DNA of 36,711 nt from an uncultured Spirochaetaceae bacterium (GTDB lineage Bacteria; Spirochaetota; Spirochaetia; Treponematales; Treponemataceae): assembly GCA_902783155.1 (NCBI GenBank), contig CACZPR010000066.1, forward strand, positions 1-36,711. The letters run 5' to 3'. Below, piece by piece: positions 24,507-33,295 of this stretch (positions within the stretch are counted from its first letter, which is position 1; every line of letters begins with the position of its first letter). A program made the translations under genes and the position numbers. The notes beneath the pieces are model-generated. The model did not search any database, had not been told where the DNA came from, and saw only the letters and a list, made by a program, of their open reading frames with translations.

Positions 24507-25733
24507 TTAGTCTATGTTCCTCATGTCCGCTATGTCGGCCTCGTAGTCAACACCCTCGACATCAAATCCGTTTATAATCAGGAAGTCGTGGCGCAGTCCA
24601 TCCAGGTCGACCAGCTCGGGAACATTCTCCTCGGTGACATTCGGCATGATTTTGTCAACCTCCTCCTGCACCTTGGGGTCCATCTCCCAGTCGTCAATGC
24701 GGATTCTGTTTTCGGAATCGACAGGAACATTTCCGGGGCCGTTGTTTTCGCCAGTGTAGAGACGCTCGGCAAAGAGACGCTCCATCTGCTCGATACATCC
24801 CTCGTGGGTTCCGTTTTTCTTCATTACCTTGAACAGAACTCCAAGATACAGCGAGATGATTGGGATTACGGCGGACGAACGGGTGACAAGACCCTTGTTC
24901 ACGCTGACAAATGCGGCTCCGTTTATTGATTTGAGGCTTGCGTCTATTGATTTTGCGGTCTTTTCCAAATCCTTTTTTGCTTCGCCAATTGTTCCGTCGC
25001 GGTAGATTGCGTGGCTGAGAGCCGGTCCAATGTAGGAGTAGGCAACCGTGCGGCATCCATCGGAAAGGACATCCGCTTCCTGGAGCTGCTTCATCCATCT
25101 GGCCCAGTCTTCTCCACCCATGACCTTCACCGTGTCGGCAATCTCATTTCCCTGTGCGGGTTCTGTGCTTGCCTGTGTGATTTTTCCGGTCATCATGTCG
25201 AGGGCCGCCCCTGCGTAGACTTTTCCGATTGGCTTGATTACGGACTTGTAGAGAACCTGTGTGTCAGGGTCCGTGCGTACCGGGCTTGCCAGACTGTAGA
25301 TTACCAGGTCGAACTTGACTCCCCAGTCCTTTGCCTGTGCAATGACCTTTGAGCGTGTCTCGTCGCTGAATGCGTCCGCGTTGAATGTAACCGACTTTAG
25401 TCCGGCTTTTTCGGCTTCACGGTCAAATTCCTTGTTGTTGTACCATCCAGGTGTTCCGTATTTCTTTTCGCTGGCCTCCTTTTCAAAGGAAACTCCAACG
25501 GTGTCCGCACCATATTCAAATGCCGCGCTTATACGGCTTGCGAGTCCATATCCTGTTGAGCATCCAAGCACAAGGACGGTCTTTGGAGCCTTGCCGCCTT
25601 CCGCTGCTGATTTTACTCCGCGCTTTGATTTCTGGGCCTTGACATATTCAATCTGCCGGGCGGTGTCCTTTGCACAGCCAATCGGATGGGCGTTGATGCA
25701 GATGTTGCTGCGTATCATAGGTTTTACAACCAT
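24507..25733 (-). CDS. fabV: Trans-2-enoyl-CoA reductase (Ter/FabV family)
   Basis: The 408-residue enzyme reduces trans-2-enoyl-CoA (for example crotonyl-CoA) to the saturated acyl-CoA with NADH. From memory it is very similar to the characterised T. denticola Ter: VVKPMIRSNICINAHPIGC at the start, VLVLGCSTGYGLASRI, VIYSLASPVRTDPDT, VKVMGGEDW, AFVSVNKGLVTR-like and NGFDVEG near the end. The active-site YX8K pair is Tyr244 and Lys253 in IYRDGTIGEAK. It acts either in fatty-acid synthesis (FabV) or in a butyryl-CoA-forming or other reductive fermentation. I chose ATG 25733 with AGGAG 6 nt upstream. It is flanked by its own terminator. Confidence 0.94.
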   Translation of the reverse strand: MVVKPMIRSNICINAHPIGCAKDTARQIEYVKAQKSKRGVKSAAEGGKAPKTVLVLGCSTGYGLASRISAAFEYGADTVGVSFEKEASEKKYGTPGWYNNKEFDREAEKAGLKSVTFNADAFSDETRSKVIAQAKDWGVKFDLVIYSLASPVRTDPDTQVLYKSVIKPIGKVYAGAALDMMTGKITQASTEPAQGNEIADTVKVMGGEDWARWMKQLQEADVLSDGCRTVAYSYIGPALSHAIYRDGTIGEAKKDLEKTAKSIDASLKSINGAAFVSVNKGLVTRSSAVIPIISLYLGVLFKVMKKNGTHEGCIEQMERLFAERLYTGENNGPGNVPVDSENRIRIDDWEMDPKVQEEVDKIMPNVTEENVPELVDLDGLRHDFLIINGFDVEGVDYEADIADMRNID

Positions 25734-25786
25734 AGTTTTCTCCTGTAAAAATGTTTTGGCCGGACAGCTCCGGTCCACCCCTATGT

Positions 25787-25813
25787 TTTATACAAAATGA
25801 CACTTTTCGTCAA
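25787..25813 (-). promoter_or_regulatory. Candidate promoter of the enoyl-CoA reductase gene
   Basis: Minus-strand TTGACG (25808-25813), a short 15-bp spacer, TATAAA (25787-25792). The 50-nt leader holds an inverted repeat CCGGA/TCCGG near 25760-25775. Confidence 0.4.
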
Positions 25814-25832
25814 TTTGTCAGAATAAAATTCT

Positions 25833-26693
25833 TTAAACAATAAAGTACATGTTGTAAATCACCATGAAGTGGAGGACGCTTCCTGCGAGGGCAAATACAT
25901 GGAACACACAGTGGGGGCCCCTGTATCTTTTTCCGAGGGCCGCAAAAATTCCACCGACCGTGTACGCAATCGAACCTGCGAGCAGAATCATCCTGTTGAT
26001 TTCAAGACCGACAGGACGTGCGTTGAAGAAGAATATTGTCATGCCCCAGCCAATCACTATGTAGGTGAACGCGGCAAAATCCTGCAGCCTTACGCCGAAC
26101 ACACAGTAGAGCGCAATCAATGCGGCCAGAACGCCCCAGAGTATTGAGAGCGGAAGAACGAACGCATTCCCGAAGTACGCAAAAATCAGCGGGGTGCATG
26201 TTCCTCCAATCAAAAAGTAGACTGCCGCGTGGTCCAGAATCGAGAAGACCTTCCTTGCAAGATGCGGTGTCAGTGCATGGTAGAGCGTTGACATCATGTA
26301 CATGACGAAAAGGGACGCCCCGAAGATTGAGTACGCCGTTACAATTTTTGGCGAAGCAAAACCTGTCGCAGCCCGGATAATCAGAAGGACCAGCGCCGCC
26401 ACGCTTAGACCCGCCCCGACACCATGGCTTATGGAATTGAAAATGTCTTCGCCCAGGGTGTACTGTCTTGGCTGTCTTGAGTTGTATGCCATCCTTGCGT
26501 TCTGTTTTTGAATCCTCAGCGCACGTTTTCTTTCCTTTTCCGCAATCCTTGCCTTTACCTGCTCTGGATTTTCCGCGTACATCAAGTCCAGCGCCCTGAT
26601 TTTTTCTTTTGTCTGAATCTTCAACGACCTGACCGCAGCCTTCTTTTTTGCCGCGTAGGATTTTCTTCTTATTCTCTCTGAAATGTCAGCCAT
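25833..26693 (-). CDS. TrhA / hemolysin III family membrane protein (PAQR-like)
   Basis: The 286-residue protein has a basic, helical N-terminal extension (about residues 1-75, rich in Lys and Arg) and then seven membrane helices of the hemolysin III/YqfA/TrhA family. Signatures are EDIFNSISHGVGAGLS, STLYHAL (His), ILDHAAVYFLIGGTCTP and HCVFHVFALAGSVLHF. These conserved His and Asp residues form the metal site of the PAQR fold. Known relatives affect membrane energetics and fluidity. The N-terminal extension is longer than usual and probably cytoplasmic. AGGCAGG precedes the ATG. It lies 57 bp downstream of murA on the same strand. Confidence 0.88.
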   Translation of the reverse strand: MADISERIRRKSYAAKKKAAVRSLKIQTKEKIRALDLMYAENPEQVKARIAEKERKRALRIQKQNARMAYNSRQPRQYTLGEDIFNSISHGVGAGLSVAALVLLIIRAATGFASPKIVTAYSIFGASLFVMYMMSTLYHALTPHLARKVFSILDHAAVYFLIGGTCTPLIFAYFGNAFVLPLSILWGVLAALIALYCVFGVRLQDFAAFTYIVIGWGMTIFFFNARPVGLEINRMILLAGSIAYTVGGIFAALGKRYRGPHCVFHVFALAGSVLHFMVIYNMYFIV

Positions 26694-26750
26694 AAAAACC
26701 TGCCTTCAAAAAACTTCCTAAATTATGACACAAAATTATGGTTTGTAAAG

Positions 26751-28034
26751 TTATTTTACTTCAACCCTTTCGATATGTGCGCCAAGGAACTGCAATCTTT
26801 CGACCAGATTTTCGTAGCCCCTTTCAATCTGGTAGACATTGCTGATTGTGCTTTCACCGTGTGCCGCCATCGCCGCTATGACCATCGCCATTCCCGCACG
26901 CACGTCCGGAGAAACAAGATGCTCTCCGTGCAGAACGCTTGGACCGGTGACTACAGCCCTGTGTGGATCGCACAGTGTGATTCTTGCTCCCATGTTCAAA
27001 AGTTTGTCCACAAAGAACATGCGGCTCTCGAACATCTTTTCAAAAATCAGTACGGTTCCCTCGACCTGTGTCGCAACCACCGTCATAATCGATGTCAAAT
27101 CCGGCGGAAAACCTGGCCATGGGCTGTCATCAATTTTTGGAATCATTCCACCAAGGTCCGTGTTTACCCGCATCTCCTGGCCCGATGAAACTGTAAGCTC
27201 GTCGCCGTCAATGTCCCAGCGTATGCCAAGTTTTCCAAATGAGATTCTGAGCGGCCTCATGTCCTTTGCGTTCACGCCCTTGATTGTGATGGAGCCTCTT
27301 GTGGCTGCCGCAAGTCCAATGAAGGAGCCAATCTCCATGAAGTCCGGTCCAATAGTGAAGTCGGTTCCCGAGAGTTTTTTCACACCTTCGATTGTGAGGA
27401 TGTTGGAGCCTATTCCGCTGATTTTTGCTCCCATGGAGTTCAGCATGTTGCAAAGGTCCTGGACATGTGGCTCGGATGCCGCGTTGGTGATTTCGGTCCT
27501 TCCCTCTGCGACAACTGCCGCCATCACAGCATTTTCCGTTGCTGTCACCGAAGCTTCGTCCAAGAATATTTCCGTTCCGACAAGCTTGTTTGCCGTGAAC
27601 TCAAATTTTCCGGTGGTCGTCACCCTTGCGCCAAGTTCCGCCAGAGCAAGAAAGTGGGAATCCAGTCGCCGTCTGCCAATCACATCTCCCCCAGGTGGCT
27701 GCATGACTGCCTTTCCGCAACGGGCAATCAGTGGTCCCGCAAACAAAATGGAGGCACGGATTTTTTTGCCAAGGTCCTGCGGGATTGTGTTTCCGTTAAG
27801 GGCTGAAGAATTGAATTTCCACGCATGGTCGCCAATCTTTTCCGCGGAAACACCCATGGACTGGAGAATCTGTATCATCACGTTGGTGTCCTCAATTGCG
27901 GGCACGTTTCGTAAAATCACGTCGTCCTTTGTCAGAAGGACCGCTGCTATACATGGAAGGGCGGCATTCTTGTTTCCGCTTGCACGGATGGTTCCCTTGA
28001 TTGGGATTCCACCCTCTACACGATATTCGTACAT
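26751..28034 (-). CDS. murA: UDP-N-acetylglucosamine 1-carboxyvinyltransferase, Asp-type active site
   Basis: The 427-residue enzyme makes UDP-GlcNAc-enolpyruvate, the first committed step of peptidoglycan synthesis, in the cytoplasm. It has the EPSP-synthase-like double fold with [12 protein letters not shown] at the start. In the catalytic loop the sequence is [16 protein letters not shown]: Asp117 stands where E. coli MurA has Cys115. The change is known in Mycobacterium, Chlamydia and Borrelia and gives natural fosfomycin resistance, because the drug alkylates that Cys. The other motifs are intact, so this is a working enzyme. AGAGGA precedes the ATG; a possible TATAGA -10 overlaps this area. 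Confidence 0.95.
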   Translation of the reverse strand: MYEYRVEGGIPIKGTIRASGNKNAALPCIAAVLLTKDDVILRNVPAIEDTNVMIQILQSMGVSAEKIGDHAWKFNSSALNGNTIPQDLGKKIRASILFAGPLIARCGKAVMQPPGGDVIGRRRLDSHFLALAELGARVTTTGKFEFTANKLVGTEIFLDEASVTATENAVMAAVVAEGRTEITNAASEPHVQDLCNMLNSMGAKISGIGSNILTIEGVKKLSGTDFTIGPDFMEIGSFIGLAAATRGSITIKGVNAKDMRPLRISFGKLGIRWDIDGDELTVSSGQEMRVNTDLGGMIPKIDDSPWPGFPPDLTSIMTVVATQVEGTVLIFEKMFESRMFFVDKLLNMGARITLCDPHRAVVTGPSVLHGEHLVSPDVRAGMAMVIAAMAAHGESTISNVYQIERGYENLVERLQFLGAHIERVEVK

Positions 28035-28088
28035 ATTTTTCCTCTATACTAAATTTGATGAATCTATGAATGTTTCTCGCCGCCAGAT

Positions 28089-29363
28089 TTATTGTTCCGC
28101 CCAGATTCTTGCAAGCTGGATAAGGACCTCGGTTGCGTAAATCATCTGGCTGAAACTTGCCCACTCGCTTCTCGAATGGTAGTTGTGTCCGCCCGTGAAA
28201 ATGTTCGGTGTCGGTATTCCCATTTCGGTAAGCCTTGAGCCGTCCGTTCCACCGCGGATTGGTACAAATGTTGGCTGCACCCCCGCCTCAGTGTATGCCG
28301 AGACAAGATTTTCCACCACGCCCTTGCTGGATTCAATGGAGGACCTCATGTTCAGGTACTGGAGAGTGTGTGTGACTTCCGCCTTTCCGCCAAAAGTTGA
28401 GGCAACCGTGTCGGCAATCTGGTTGACAAGTCCCTTCCGTTTTTCGATTTCTGCACTGTCAAAGTCCCGGAGAATCAGGCTGACTGTCGCGGATTCTATG
28501 GACCCGCCTATGCTCATGGGAGCGAAAAATCCCTGCCTTCCGTCTGTGGTTTCCGGGAGCTGTGTGTATGGCAGGGAACGAACGAACGCCGCCGCCATGG
28601 AGATTGCGTTGACCAAATCCGGGCGACCGTTCCCTGTGTGTATTGAGTTCCCCTTGAAAACGACATCGCTCTTGTAAGCGTTGAAGCACTCAATCTCCAG
28701 TTCGCCTATGTGCCCTCCGTCAACAGTGTAGGCCGCCTTTGACTTTAGAAGCTCCAGCGGAACCTTGTCCATTCCGTGTCCGGTCTCCTCGTCCGGGGAA
28801 AAGATTACCTCTATTGTTCCGTGGCGGATTTCGGGATGCTTAATCAAAAATTCCAGAGCGGTCATAATCTCTGACACTCCAGCCTTGTCGTCCGCACCCA
28901 GAAGCGTTGTTCCGTCGCTGGTGATTATTGTGTCGCCCTGCTGTCCCGCAAGAAAAAGGGCCTTGTCCTTTTCGGGGTCCAGAACATTTCCGTAGGGCAG
29001 GGTGATTGCCTTTCCGTCGTAGTTTTTGTGGACAATGGGTTTCACGTTGCGTCCCGTGACTTCCTCAACCGTGTCTATGTGCGCAAGAAGACAGATTGAC
29101 GGTGCGCTCTCCTTTCCCGGTGAAGCCTTCAGTCTGCCGTAAGTGTAGCAGTGTTCGGTGGTCTGCACATCCTCAAGGCCCATGTTCTTCATCTCCTGAT
29201 TAAGGATGGCTGCCATGTCCTTCTGCTGTGGAGTGCTTGGCATGATACCTTCGTCCGCGCGGGAACTGTCGCTTTCCGACCAGGTTTTCACGTAGCGCAG
29301 GAACCTTTCCATGAGGGAATCCGCATAAACTGTGTCAAAAACATTTTCAGAAACATTAATCAT
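28089..29363 (-). CDS. pepT: Peptidase T (tripeptide aminopeptidase)
   Basis: The 424-residue cytoplasmic M20-family enzyme releases N-terminal residues from tripeptides with a two-zinc site. Motifs are LLAHIDTVEE, TLLGADDKAGV, SPDEETGHG (Glu-Glu acid/base), YTVDGGHIGELE and RGGTDGSRLTEMG with GGHNYHSR near the C-terminus. The family length is about 410, so the start at ATG 29363 fits. An upstream in-frame ATG at 29477 would add 38 residues that look untranslated and would cross the divergent promoter. There is no Shine-Dalgarno; a TATTCT box lies 6 nt before the ATG. It may help use peptides as amino-acid sources. Confidence 0.94.
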   Translation of the reverse strand: MINVSENVFDTVYADSLMERFLRYVKTWSESDSSRADEGIMPSTPQQKDMAAILNQEMKNMGLEDVQTTEHCYTYGRLKASPGKESAPSICLLAHIDTVEEVTGRNVKPIVHKNYDGKAITLPYGNVLDPEKDKALFLAGQQGDTIITSDGTTLLGADDKAGVSEIMTALEFLIKHPEIRHGTIEVIFSPDEETGHGMDKVPLELLKSKAAYTVDGGHIGELEIECFNAYKSDVVFKGNSIHTGNGRPDLVNAISMAAAFVRSLPYTQLPETTDGRQGFFAPMSIGGSIESATVSLILRDFDSAEIEKRKGLVNQIADTVASTFGGKAEVTHTLQYLNMRSSIESSKGVVENLVSAYTEAGVQPTFVPIRGGTDGSRLTEMGIPTPNIFTGGHNYHSRSEWASFSQMIYATEVLIQLARIWAEQ

Positions 29364-29369
29364 AAAAAC

Positions 29370-29398
29370 AGAATACCCCAATACACGGTTTTCTTCAA
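29370..29398 (-). promoter_or_regulatory. Promoter of pepT; leaderless start predicted
   Basis: Minus strand TTGAAG (29393-29398), a 17-bp spacer, TATTCT (29370-29375), then 6 nt to ATG 29363. Confidence 0.55.
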
Positions 29399-29439
29399 TT
29401 GTGTTCTTCCAATTCATGGGGCGGTTTTTGTCTCGACAC

Positions 29440-29468
29440 TTGTTTATGGACGTAAATTTGGGTATAAT
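29440..29468 (+). promoter_or_regulatory. Promoter of the divergent 639-residue gene; leaderless start predicted
   Basis: TTGTTT (29440-29445), a 17-bp spacer, perfect TATAAT (29463-29468), then 7 nt to ATG 29476. Both genes of this divergent pair have the same architecture in a 112-bp gap. Confidence 0.65.
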
Positions 29469-29475
29469 CGATTCC

Positions 29476-31395
29476 ATGGCCAGTAATATTTTATTTACAC
29501 TTTTGAAATTTTATTCCTCAAAGCAGAGGAGTCCAGTTGTTGACGAGGGAGAATTTGTTGACTACCTCAGACGCTATGTCCAGCACCATGAAGAGGACGC
29601 ACAGGAGCTTAACACATACATCAAGTCGAACGAGGCTCTTCAGTCGGAGCTTGATGGCATGGTTGGCAAACGTCAGATTGCAATCACCACCCAGGCGGGA
29701 AAACAGTTTATCGTTGTGATTTCCTATGTGATTGATGAATGTACCCAGCTTTACGACGACATGCAGCACAATTATTCCCATCCATTCCCGAATGTAAACG
29801 AACTTCCAAAGCATGTTCCATCCGACATTGCGGTTAAGGACCAGGCTTCGGACATAATCTACAAGATGCTCGACGGAAAGGTGGACCCGAACGAGAGGAC
29901 CCTCTACTGCATTCTTTTTGGAAAGGGTGTTCCGGGGCTTTTGATGCCCTCCAATGTTTCAATCCACGATGTAATCAACATCTGTCTTAAAAAACTTCAG
30001 GACCTGCTCAGGAAGGGCGATTCCCACGACTATTTCCAGAAAAAAATCAACGGAGCGAACCCGGGCAAGGAGATTTCAATCAAGAATTTCTTCTCGTCGC
30101 TTTTGGGAAAACCGGAGGAGACATGGCTTGCCCTCAAGAACAACGGTGACGCATTCTACTACTGGAACCAGCTTTGCTATTTCATCCGCCAGGACTGCAT
30201 CAAGATGAAGGACCTGAACGCGGAGGACATCAACGTTCTCCAGACAATCGGGGTGATTGAGGTCGCCGCTTCCTACTATAAAAATGTCGCCGCAGAAAAA
30301 GTGTTGAAGGAGGCTGCTTTCAAAGTTCTTGACGAGCAGCTTGTACAGGCTCCGTACTATTTCACCATGGACGAAATCATGAAGTTCAAGGACCAGAACG
30401 GAACCCTGCTGATTACAAAATACAGCGAGGACGATTTGCACGAGCATATCAAGGACCTCACTTCATACTCAAAGACAAGCGACCTGCCGCCACTTTTGAT
30501 TTTCAAGGAGAACGAAACAAAGTCCTACTTCATCGTTAAGGAAAGCGTCATGCCTTTGATTCTCCGTCTCAGCAACGATGCCCGTGAACTGATTCATGAA
30601 AGTCTCTGCAAGTCATGGTACAAGTATCTGCAGAAATACGAAGTCCTTTCCGAAATGAAAGACCAGGCCGCGTTTGAGAGATGTCTGGAGAGGGAACTTA
30701 AGGTCTGCTCCCCGATTCTCTATGCACTGCTGAACTCAACATTCCTTCCTTTGATTGGCGAGGACACAGGAAAACTGATTCTCTTCCACGACGGTGTGCT
30801 TGTTCCGTACAGCGAGCTTCTGATGTTGAGGAGAAACGAAATCTACACCAAGGCAAGGTCCAAGCTGCCGTTCTGGTACACAATGCCGGTCGTCTCCTGG
30901 ATTCTTTCGGCCATACACAGAAAGTCCAAGGCGCAGAGACAGAAGGATTCCGAAAAATCTGCCACAGCTAAACTTCTTGATGAAGAAAAGGCACAGGCAG
31001 ACGCAAGACAGGACGAGCTTGACGCAAAGGATGCCCTTGACCCGAAAAAGAACCGCAAAAAGGAACTCCGCCGCGCAGCAACGAACATTGAGGCCCAGAT
31101 TGTTCCGGCAAGCAGCACCATCGACCGTGAGCTTGAGTCCTACATGAGCGAATGGAACGACAGAATCAGCAAGCAGGCACATGACGATTTGGAGCAGGAC
31201 ATCAATACTCTCATCCGCGACTACACAAGGCGTGTGCTTAGGACAAACAAGACCGAGGCATTCACCCGCGAGCGCATTTCATCCCTTGCCGAAGCTCTGG
31301 TTGACACACCGACTTTGATGAAGATTAAAAATCATCCGGCACTGAAGCGCTATGTGGAGCTTTACATGGTCAAGCTGATTAAAAACATTCCGTAA
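29476..31395 (+). CDS. Large cytoplasmic protein of unknown function
   Basis: I do not recognise the family. The 639-residue protein has no signal peptide and is mostly helical. Residues about 1-95 hold charged helices (EGEFVDYLRRYVQHHEED), the middle has alternating hydrophobic and charged helices (for example around ENETKSYFIVKESVMPLILR), and WYTMPVVSWILSAI near 480 is the only fairly hydrophobic stretch. From about 490 to 545 there is a Lys/Glu/Asp/Ala-rich coiled-coil-like segment, followed by another helical domain. I chose ATG 29476 because TATAAT lies 7 nt upstream; an in-frame ATG at 29332 would lie inside pepT. A terminator follows. Probably a spirochaete-restricted protein, a guess from its lack of known motifs. 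Confidence 0.75.
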   Translation: MASNILFTLLKFYSSKQRSPVVDEGEFVDYLRRYVQHHEEDAQELNTYIKSNEALQSELDGMVGKRQIAITTQAGKQFIVVISYVIDECTQLYDDMQHNYSHPFPNVNELPKHVPSDIAVKDQASDIIYKMLDGKVDPNERTLYCILFGKGVPGLLMPSNVSIHDVINICLKKLQDLLRKGDSHDYFQKKINGANPGKEISIKNFFSSLLGKPEETWLALKNNGDAFYYWNQLCYFIRQDCIKMKDLNAEDINVLQTIGVIEVAASYYKNVAAEKVLKEAAFKVLDEQLVQAPYYFTMDEIMKFKDQNGTLLITKYSEDDLHEHIKDLTSYSKTSDLPPLLIFKENETKSYFIVKESVMPLILRLSNDARELIHESLCKSWYKYLQKYEVLSEMKDQAAFERCLERELKVCSPILYALLNSTFLPLIGEDTGKLILFHDGVLVPYSELLMLRRNEIYTKARSKLPFWYTMPVVSWILSAIHRKSKAQRQKDSEKSATAKLLDEEKAQADARQDELDAKDALDPKKNRKKELRRAATNIEAQIVPASSTIDRELESYMSEWNDRISKQAHDDLEQDINTLIRDYTRRVLRTNKTEAFTRERISSLAEALVDTPTLMKIKNHPALKRYVELYMVKLIKNIP

Positions 31396-31407
31396 ACCGA
31401 CAAACTT

Positions 31408-31443
31408 GCCTCCAGAGACGGAAAGTTTTTGGAGGCTTTTTTT
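31408..31443 (+). terminator. Terminator after the 639-residue gene
   Basis: Stem GCCTCCA/TGGAGGC (7 bp), a 15-nt loop and seven T. Confidence 0.78.
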
Positions 31444-31475
31444 ATAAACATTTTCAAATATGATGGAGAAAAAAA

Positions 31476-32624
31476 TTGCTTGCAAAAAGACTTGAAAAAC
31501 TTCACCCCTACGTTCCCGGCGAGCAGCCAAAGGACAGGGACTATATAAAACTGAACGCAAATGAAAATCCATATCCACCGCATCCAGCCGTTGCAGAGGC
31601 AATAAAGGGGGCCGTGGACCGGCGGACTGAAAAGCTTGGACTCTATCCCGACCCGGACGCAAATGTTCTGCGCACATCAATCGCCGACATGCTGAATTCG
31701 ACAGGCGGAGTTTTCTGCACATCAAAAATCAGCGGAGAAAAATGCGAGCCTTCCGAAAAAGACAAAATCCCTTTCACCGTCACGCCCGACATGATTTTCT
31801 GTGGAAACGGAAGCGACGAGGTACTCAGCTTTGTCTTCTACACTTTTTTTGATGGCGACCGACCGCTTGTGATGCCGGAGTTCACATACAGTTTTTACCC
31901 GGTGTACTGCGGCTACTACGGAATCCCGATGGACGCAATCCCGCTGAAATCAGACTGGACCTTGGACAAAGAAAAAATGCTTTCCAGCGCGAACAAAAAC
32001 AATTCTTCAATAATCTTCGCGAACCCCAACGCACCGACCGGACTTTCTTTGACAAGGGATGAGGTGGCCGAAATGATTCGCAAAGCACCGAGGGATAGAA
32101 TTTTTGTTGTGGATGAGGCCTACTGCGATTTCGGTGGCGAGAGCTGCATTCCCCTTCTGAAAGATTTTGACAACCTTGTGATTGTCCGCACGTTCAGCAA
32201 AAGTCTTTCGTTCGCCGGGATGAGGCTTGGCTATGTTGTCTCCAGCCCGGATTTGATAAAGGCGATTTTTACCGTAAAAAATTCGTTCAACCATTTCCCT
32301 GTTGATTTTATCACCCAGACTGCAGGTGCCGCATCATGCAAAGAGGCGTGGTACTATGCGGAGAACGCAAAAAAGATTGCGGACGAGAGGGATTCGTTCA
32401 CAGAGTTTTTGAGGCAGCGCGGTTGGTTTGTAATCGACAGCAGGACGAATTTTGTGTTCACAAAAAAAGACGGTCTTTCGGGGGATGCTATCTACCAGGC
32501 CGTAAAAAAATCGGGCATATTGATTCGCCATTTTGCAACTCCGGGAATTGAAGATTTTGTCCGCATAACAATCGGCACTCACGAGCAGATGGAGCAGCTC
32601 AAAAAAACGTTGGAGTCATTATGA
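31476..32624 (+). CDS. hisC: Histidinol-phosphate aminotransferase-like, fold-type I PLP enzyme
   Basis: The 382-residue protein matches HisC: LNANENPYPPHPAV at the start, GNGSDEVLSF, FANPNAPTGLSL, VDEAYCDF and the PLP-lysine motif TFSKSLSFAGMRLGY. HisC transfers the amino group from glutamate to imidazole-acetol phosphate in histidine synthesis; some relatives act on phenylalanine or tyrosine. No other his genes are in view, so an aromatic aminotransferase role, feeding arylpyruvates to IorAB, is possible. There is an insert after residue 78 (SKISGEKCEPSEKDKIPF) unlike short HisC. The start is TTG with GGAG 8 nt upstream. It overlaps the next gene by ATGA. Confidence 0.86.
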   Translation: MLAKRLEKLHPYVPGEQPKDRDYIKLNANENPYPPHPAVAEAIKGAVDRRTEKLGLYPDPDANVLRTSIADMLNSTGGVFCTSKISGEKCEPSEKDKIPFTVTPDMIFCGNGSDEVLSFVFYTFFDGDRPLVMPEFTYSFYPVYCGYYGIPMDAIPLKSDWTLDKEKMLSSANKNNSSIIFANPNAPTGLSLTRDEVAEMIRKAPRDRIFVVDEAYCDFGGESCIPLLKDFDNLVIVRTFSKSLSFAGMRLGYVVSSPDLIKAIFTVKNSFNHFPVDFITQTAGAASCKEAWYYAENAKKIADERDSFTEFLRQRGWFVIDSRTNFVFTKKDGLSGDAIYQAVKKSGILIRHFATPGIEDFVRITIGTHEQMEQLKKTLESL

Positions 32625-33295
32625 AATTTTTGGTACTGTCCGACATGCACGGAGATTTTGAAAAACTTGACAGGCTGGGCGAAAAATTCAAGGCCGCCGA
32701 TGCCGTGATTTTTGGAGGGGATTTTTCAAAATTCAAAAGCCCGGAAACTGGACTTCCTGCAATGGAAGCTCTCTGCAAAAAACATGACGTGATTTTTTCG
32801 GTAATCGGAAACTGCGACGAGCCGAACCTTTTGGTTGAGTCCGAAGCAAGGGACATTAACGTTGAAGGTTCACTTGTAAATCACGAAGGGCTTTTTTTTG
32901 CGGGAAGCGGCGGAGGAACCAAATTCACAGGAGAAGCTCCTTTTGAACGTACAGAGGAAGAGCTTCTTTCAGATTTGAAAATCATAAGAGAGCAGGAAAC
33001 TACCGAATGGGACAACCTGATTCTGGTCCTGCACAATCCTCCGAAAGACACAGGGTGTGACAAAATCAAGTCCGGCATCCACGTCGGCTCCCAGGAATTG
33101 AGGAATTTCATTGAAAAATACAGGCCCCTTGCCGTTGTGACAGGCCACATCCATGAAAGTGCCGCAGTAGATAAAATTGGAGACACCGTAATAATGAATC
33201 CGGGCGCACTTTTTGAAGGACGCTATGGTTGGCTTGAGGTCGAATCAAGCAACGGAAAATGGGAAGTCAAAAAATCGGAGCTTTTGGAACTATAG
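32621..33295 (+). CDS. Calcineurin-like metallophosphoesterase
   Basis: The 224-residue protein shows SDMHGD, GGDFS, GNCDEPN, LHNPP and GHIHES, the five metallophosphoesterase motifs in normal order, in a cytoplasmic single-domain form. It has two-metal phosphatase or phosphodiesterase activity of unknown substrate. It is translationally coupled to hisC by an ATGA overlap, with TTGGAG as ribosome site. The stop (CTATAG) is shared with the stop of the convergent SUMF1-type gene, giving a 6-bp overlap. Confidence 0.88.
   Translation: MKFLVLSDMHGDFEKLDRLGEKFKAADAVIFGGDFSKFKSPETGLPAMEALCKKHDVIFSVIGNCDEPNLLVESEARDINVEGSLVNHEGLFFAGSGGGTKFTGEAPFERTEEELLSDLKIIREQETTEWDNLILVLHNPPKDTGCDKIKSGIHVGSQELRNFIEKYRPLAVVTGHIHESAAVDKIGDTVIMNPGALFEGRYGWLEVESSNGKWEVKKSELLEL

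Noticed and set aside
26751-28034. MurA as an inactive pseudogene because the catalytic Cys is missing
   Set aside because: Asp at this site is a known active variant and the remaining motifs are intact.
26839-28140. A 433-codon open frame on the strand opposite murA
   Set aside because: It is the mirror of murA codon usage, lacks family motifs and a ribosome site; murA is certain.
29364-29477. An N-terminal extension of pepT by 38 residues
   Set aside because: It would cross the promoters of both divergent genes, and the family starts near ATG 29363.
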